DNA from: a virus
Length of the DNA: 22,236 nt
IMG/VR virus record: IMGVR_UViG_3300034019_000215
Location: 1 to 22,236 of that record
Direction: 5' to 3' (one strand)
Each line of letters opens with the position of its first letter. The first letter of the stretch is position 1. Below, in pieces: positions 19,466 to 22,236 of this stretch. The translations under genes were made by a program, and so were the position numbers. A model generated the notes under the pieces. That model did not search any database. It was given only the letters and a program-made list of their open reading frames with translations, and was not told the origin of the DNA.

Positions 19466-20500
19466 CTAAAAATTGTGAGTAAGCCGTGCCACTTGACCAA
19501 ATTCTTTGTGATGTACAAATCCTTCAACTGCTTTAGGAACGAAACCATAGCCGTTACGATGATGCCAGCTATCAGTACCTGATGGACTTCTTAGCGATTC
19601 TACTGTAACTCCGATATAATCCTTTGACGTTTTGTGATGAACGTGGTGCGTGTAAACGTAGCGGTGTTTAGTTTGACTCCATTCTAAAGGAAACTCAGTT
19701 GCCATCAATAAAGGTAAGTCTTGGTGTTTCGCTCCATCTCCGTGAGTCGTGCCGATAAGGTTCTTTCCGTACTGGAAGCCTTTTCGATGTGCAATTGAGC
19801 AGTCAAAAGTAATGTTCTTGCAATCTTTAAACCAAGTCTGAATAACGTCAGCAAGAAAGAAACCGTGTGTATAATCGTGATTAGAGGGATTGAAAGTAAA
19901 ATGTACGTCAGCAACCCCGATAAGAAGTTCAAGAATCTCAACATAAAGTTTTTTAGCTATTAAAAAGTTAGAGTACCACATTCCATCCGTGTCCTGAGAT
20001 GTTCCTGCAGTAGTTGTTCGTTTTGGAGTATCGATGTGCAGAATATCGTTGCCTCCTATAAATAAAATCTTGTCAATCTTAAATCCACTTGATTTATCTA
20101 AAATGCCTTTGACTCCTTCTAAGACACGTTGTACTGCTATTTGGTTGTTGTATGTCTCTCCTACTTCGAAAGCATCGCAGAGCTTACCTATGTGTATGTC
20201 AGCAGGGTCTATGACTAATAAGTGTCCGTCAGTTGATGGATTCCGTGTTATTGTAGGATATTTTGGTACATAAAGACGAATCTCACTTAAAATAGCCTCA
20301 CGAATCTTCTCGTAGTTCTGCTCCTCCTCAGGTTTGTAGTTTGGATTTTTAAAGAATAACGAAGCCTTCTTAGATTTTAGCCATCCGTGTTTTACGTCAG
20401 CATCATTTAAGCCCATACCATTGGACTCTTGTTTTATCGCTCGATACTGCTCAATGATTTCAAATTCATCTTGCTTCAAGCGGATTCTTGGTATCTTCAT
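19466..20500 (-). CDS. Calcineurin-like metallophosphoesterase
   Basis: A 344-residue protein. The metal-binding motifs appear in order: DPADIHIGK (98-106, D-x-H), FIGGNDILH (147-155, a GGND in place of GDxxD), NPSNHDY (204-210, the NHD motif), GTTHGDG (250-256) and YVYTHHVHHK (281-290, the closing HxH). The N-terminal 90 residues are charged and probably helical. Such enzymes hydrolyse phosphodiesters or phosphomonoesters; in phages the substrate is usually unknown, and both nucleic-acid processing and defence against host nucleotide signals are conceivable. The start overlaps the spanin-like gene by 4 nt (ATGA). A terminator follows. Confidence 0.85.
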   Translation of the reverse strand: MKIPRIRLKQDEFEIIEQYRAIKQESNGMGLNDADVKHGWLKSKKASLFFKNPNYKPEEEQNYEKIREAILSEIRLYVPKYPTITRNPSTDGHLLVIDPADIHIGKLCDAFEVGETYNNQIAVQRVLEGVKGILDKSSGFKIDKILFIGGNDILHIDTPKRTTTAGTSQDTDGMWYSNFLIAKKLYVEILELLIGVADVHFTFNPSNHDYTHGFFLADVIQTWFKDCKNITFDCSIAHRKGFQYGKNLIGTTHGDGAKHQDLPLLMATEFPLEWSQTKHRYVYTHHVHHKTSKDYIGVTVESLRSPSGTDSWHHRNGYGFVPKAVEGFVHHKEFGQVARLTHNF

Positions 20501-20910
20501 AAAGTGTATTTAGCAAACTTCATAAGGTATTTAGCAAGGAATCCTACGCCAAAGCCTATGATAAACAACCAAAGGTTAGGTTTTTTGTTTTTATGCTTCT
20601 CAGTTTTGTACTTAACTACCTCTACTTTTTCAATCATTCTTAGGGTATCTCGTTTTAACTTATACTCAATACGTGTCTGCAATCGTGTTTTAGGCACGTA
20701 GGAACGCTTGTAACGAACTATTGTATCTTTTTGGACTATTACCTTCTCCCAATAAATTGAGTCTCTTAAAACGTACGGAATTGAGTCTATCGAACTGACA
20801 GTAATTGTGTCCGCAATCGTGTCGCAGGAGTAACCTTTCTTGATTGCTTTACCAAGATGGTAGTTAGCTGAACACGAACTCAAAAGTAAAATCAATAAAA
20901 ACAGTCTCAT
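20497..20910 (-). CDS. Lipoprotein with C-terminal membrane helix, candidate u-spanin
   Basis: A 137-residue protein. The N terminus MRLFLLILLLSSCSANYHLG has a lipobox with the lipidation cysteine at C13, so it should be anchored to the outer membrane. A soluble segment with regular alternation (DSIPYVLRDSIYWEKVIVQK, then DTIVRYKRSYVPKTR and a long basic helix) spans the periplasm, and a C-terminal helix at about 112-130 (NLWLFIIGFGVGFLAKYLM) would sit in the inner membrane. This is the topology of unimolecular spanins such as phage T1 gp11. Its place after holin and amidase fits the final lysis step. A plain host-type lipoprotein is the main alternative. Confidence 0.65.
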   Translation of the reverse strand: MRLFLLILLLSSCSANYHLGKAIKKGYSCDTIADTITVSSIDSIPYVLRDSIYWEKVIVQKDTIVRYKRSYVPKTRLQTRIEYKLKRDTLRMIEKVEVVKYKTEKHKNKKPNLWLFIIGFGVGFLAKYLMKFAKYTL

Positions 20911-21554
20911 AGGTTCTTTAGCATTTCAATCATTCTTGGACAAGGGTAGATATCGCTTTTGTCTTTACGTACTGAATTATGGGTGTAAATTCCTTTCGTG
21001 TTTTTAAAGGCTTCTACGTCAAGTCCAAATATCTCGGCACGGTATTCTTTAGGTATGTCGTAAATTTCACACAAGTAAACAACCAACTGACGAGTGCTTT
21101 CGATTTGTGCATCCGTGTATTTGTACCAGTGCTTGTATCCCTTATATGGTGTATCTAAAGTAGTTACCATTGAGTCAGGTACAGGAGCGTTAACGTAGTT
21201 GTAAAACTTTCCGTTTTTTTCTTTTAAGTATCCCCAGTTGCAAACCTCTATACCTATTGATGACTTGTTGAGGTTCTTATAAGGTACTCCTTGTGCTTTA
21301 AATTCTTTTTGTCCTACACCTAAATGCCAAGACCAATGTTTAGACGAAAAACACTGAACTATTAATCCATCAGCACCAATGATAAAAGCCGTAGCTATCC
21401 TCTCCGTGTTTCCATTCCAGTAGCGACTAACTGCCTCAGCATTGCCACCCCCTGCCGTATGGTGCAAGTAGATTTGAGTTTTAAGAGATTCTTCAGCAAA
21501 GAACTGAGATTCCTTTAAACGAGCTTGTTTAATTTTTGTGATGTCTAATTTCAT
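20907..21554 (-). CDS. N-acetylmuramoyl-L-alanine amidase (endolysin)
   Basis: A 215-residue protein with the Amidase_2 (peptidoglycan recognition) fold. The first zinc site is in YLHHTAGGGN (29-38, H31), followed by ERIATAFIIGADGLIVQCFS and KHWSWHLGVGQKEF. SSIGIEVCNWG (98-108) is the conserved inner strand. The final metal ligands should be H192 in YTHNSVRKDK and C205 in PCPRM, as in T7-type lysozyme. It cleaves the amide between the glycan and the stem peptide after holin release. No signal peptide is seen, consistent with holin-dependent export. It starts 1 nt after the holin stop and overlaps the spanin-like gene by 4 nt. Confidence 0.92.
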   Translation of the reverse strand: MKLDITKIKQARLKESQFFAEESLKTQIYLHHTAGGGNAEAVSRYWNGNTERIATAFIIGADGLIVQCFSSKHWSWHLGVGQKEFKAQGVPYKNLNKSSIGIEVCNWGYLKEKNGKFYNYVNAPVPDSMVTTLDTPYKGYKHWYKYTDAQIESTRQLVVYLCEIYDIPKEYRAEIFGLDVEAFKNTKGIYTHNSVRKDKSDIYPCPRMIEMLKNL

Positions 21555-21555
21555 A

Positions 21556-21978
21556 CTACTTTAATTCTTCCATCTGCTCTTTGCCTCTCTTGACAAACTG
21601 CATAAATTTTTCCCAAACATTAATACCAGTTACTGAGAAGTAGCTTTCGTTGATACTCTTGATTTCGGTAAATACGCAGAACGCAGTAAAGGCTTTTGTC
21701 AGGATTAAATCAACTGAGATGAAGTAGCCTAATAAATCCGCTAACACGAACTTTTCTACCATAAAGATAAATACTATAGCACCACTATATAAAAGGCTCT
21801 TAGAAATCGTATTAGAAAGCCTACGGGAGCGTATTGATGCCCATCCGTTTTTTCGTACGCTTCTCCAAATTCCAAAAGCCATATCAAGGATGATTGTAAA
21901 AATAGCCATCAAGACCATCGGCTTAACTGGAGCTAAGACTGTAATCATAGAAACAAGAAAGAGAGATTTAGTTTTCAT
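21556..21978 (-). CDS. Phage holin family protein
   Basis: A 140-residue membrane protein with about three to four hydrophobic helices: 5-34 (a pair, around FLVSMITVLAP and VLMAIFTIILDMAF), 62-82 (LLYSGAIVFIFMVEKF) and 88-107 (VDLILTKAFTAFCVF). The ending TEIKSINESYFSVTGINVWE is characteristic of the phage holin 4 type ('toxin secretion/phage lysis holin'). The basic loop VRKNGWASIRSRRLS should be cytoplasmic. It would time lysis by opening the inner membrane. It overlaps the 52-aa membrane-protein gene by 11 nt and directly precedes the amidase. Confidence 0.85.
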   Translation of the reverse strand: MKTKSLFLVSMITVLAPVKPMVLMAIFTIILDMAFGIWRSVRKNGWASIRSRRLSNTISKSLLYSGAIVFIFMVEKFVLADLLGYFISVDLILTKAFTAFCVFTEIKSINESYFSVTGINVWEKFMQFVKRGKEQMEELK

Positions 21979-22126
21979 AAGAATTAATGATATGCCAAGT
22001 AAAGTAAAATGTCATACAGGCTGCGAGTAACTTGTGGTAAACGTGTTCGCCTTCCCAAATTAATGCAATGGCGGCTGCGTAACCACAAACAAAGTACATT
22101 GAACCTATTGCGTCTTTATGCTTCAT
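21968..22126 (-). CDS. Small two-helix membrane protein before the holin
   Basis: A 52-residue protein: MKHKDAIGSMYFVCGYAAAI, a short polar loop (WEGEHVYHK), then LLAACMTFYFTWHIINSYEN. Two hydrophobic segments at about 7-24 and 32-47 make a helical hairpin with a short basic N terminus. Its overlaps of 11 nt with both neighbours support it as a real gene. The size and topology fit a class II holin or an antiholin-like partner, which is inference. Confidence 0.65.
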   Translation of the reverse strand: MKHKDAIGSMYFVCGYAAAIALIWEGEHVYHKLLAACMTFYFTWHIINSYEN

Positions 22127-22236
22127 CTCCTAAAAATTGTGGCTCATAAGGGAACTCCTCAGTTACTGCGTGTCCCGCAAATGCGTGTTTTGGGTTCTTT
22201 GGTTCTACAAGGTTAGCTCCGAAGTCGTAAAGCTCG
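22116..22236 (-). CDS. C-terminal end of a phage gene, 5' part beyond window
   Basis: The frame is open from the right edge to a TAA at 22116-22118 and gives 39 residues, ELYDFGANLVEPKNPKHAFA followed by GHAVTEEFPYEPQFLGDEA. It is acidic and contains Pro, like an extended tail. The stop overlaps the 52-aa gene by 11 nt. Too little is visible to name a function. Confidence 0.65.
   Translation of the reverse strand, partial: ELYDFGANLVEPKNPKHAFAGHAVTEEFPYEPQFLGDEA

Noticed and set aside
1-22236. CRISPR array, tRNA, rRNA, insertion sequence, integrase or attachment site
   Set aside because: I saw no regularly spaced repeat array, no cloverleaf, no transposase or recombinase motifs and no terminal inverted repeats; the two 27-bp repeats are too few for a CRISPR array.

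Overview
The window looks like about 22 kb of a tailed bacteriophage or prophage of a Bacteroidetes host, most likely a flavobacterium. Every supported gene is on the minus strand, so transcription runs from high to low coordinates. Four things point to the host group: the DNA is AT-rich; three intergenic gaps carry a TATATTTG box matching the Bacteroidetes -7 consensus TAnnTTTG, two of them with a TTTG/GTTG box about 19 nt upstream; start codons mostly lack a strong Shine-Dalgarno sequence; and several families (DUF6291, a DUF5681-type small terminase, and a large tail protein of Bacteroidetes phages) are typical of that group. No integrase, portal, major capsid, tRNA or CRISPR is visible. 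Head genes probably lie beyond the left edge, and both ends of the window cut through genes.

In transcription order: (1) 22236-19403, a lysis block: a truncated gene, a 52-aa two-helix membrane protein, a holin, an amidase, a lipoprotein with a C-terminal membrane helix (candidate unimolecular spanin) and a metallophosphoesterase, closed by a hairpin terminator. (2) 19402-19138, an AT-rich non-coding gap with two 27-bp direct repeats, a short palindrome, one DnaA-box-like site and a promoter. It is the best candidate for an origin or control region. (3) 19137-14778, an early/replication operon: small proteins, a DnaA domain IV-like protein, a structured leader with a terminator hairpin, a DUF6291 protein, a RecA-fold helicase-like ATPase, two small proteins, a NinG-like protein and a PD-(D/E)XK-like protein. 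(4) 14767-12673, a recombination operon: ERF annealing protein, YqaJ-type exonuclease, a MazG-like protein, a small membrane protein, a protein with an SSB-like acidic tip and a HTH-like protein, ending in a terminator. (5) 12668 to the left edge, a late operon: a sigma factor, two small proteins, ParB-like, an ABC-ATPase/GNAT fusion, small and large terminase, tail and connector proteins, tape measure, an XkdF-like protease and two small structural proteins.

The genes are packed tightly, many with ATGA overlaps, which points to translational coupling. Five short genes (42-53 aa) fit exactly between neighbours: 2971-3132, 13146-13274, 18223-18369, 18982-19137 and 21968-22126.

Four things deserve most attention. 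First, a ParB-like plus ABC-ATPase/GNAT pair sits where phages often carry a ParB-methyltransferase pair; it may be a DNA-modification or anti-restriction unit. Second, a T9 run should give a -1 frameshift whose product ends in an ATGA overlap with the next gene. Third, a leader before the DUF6291 gene carries a terminator hairpin whose loop can pair with the ribosome-binding region. Fourth, there is a candidate u-spanin. All functional assignments rest on motifs read by eye, with no database search.
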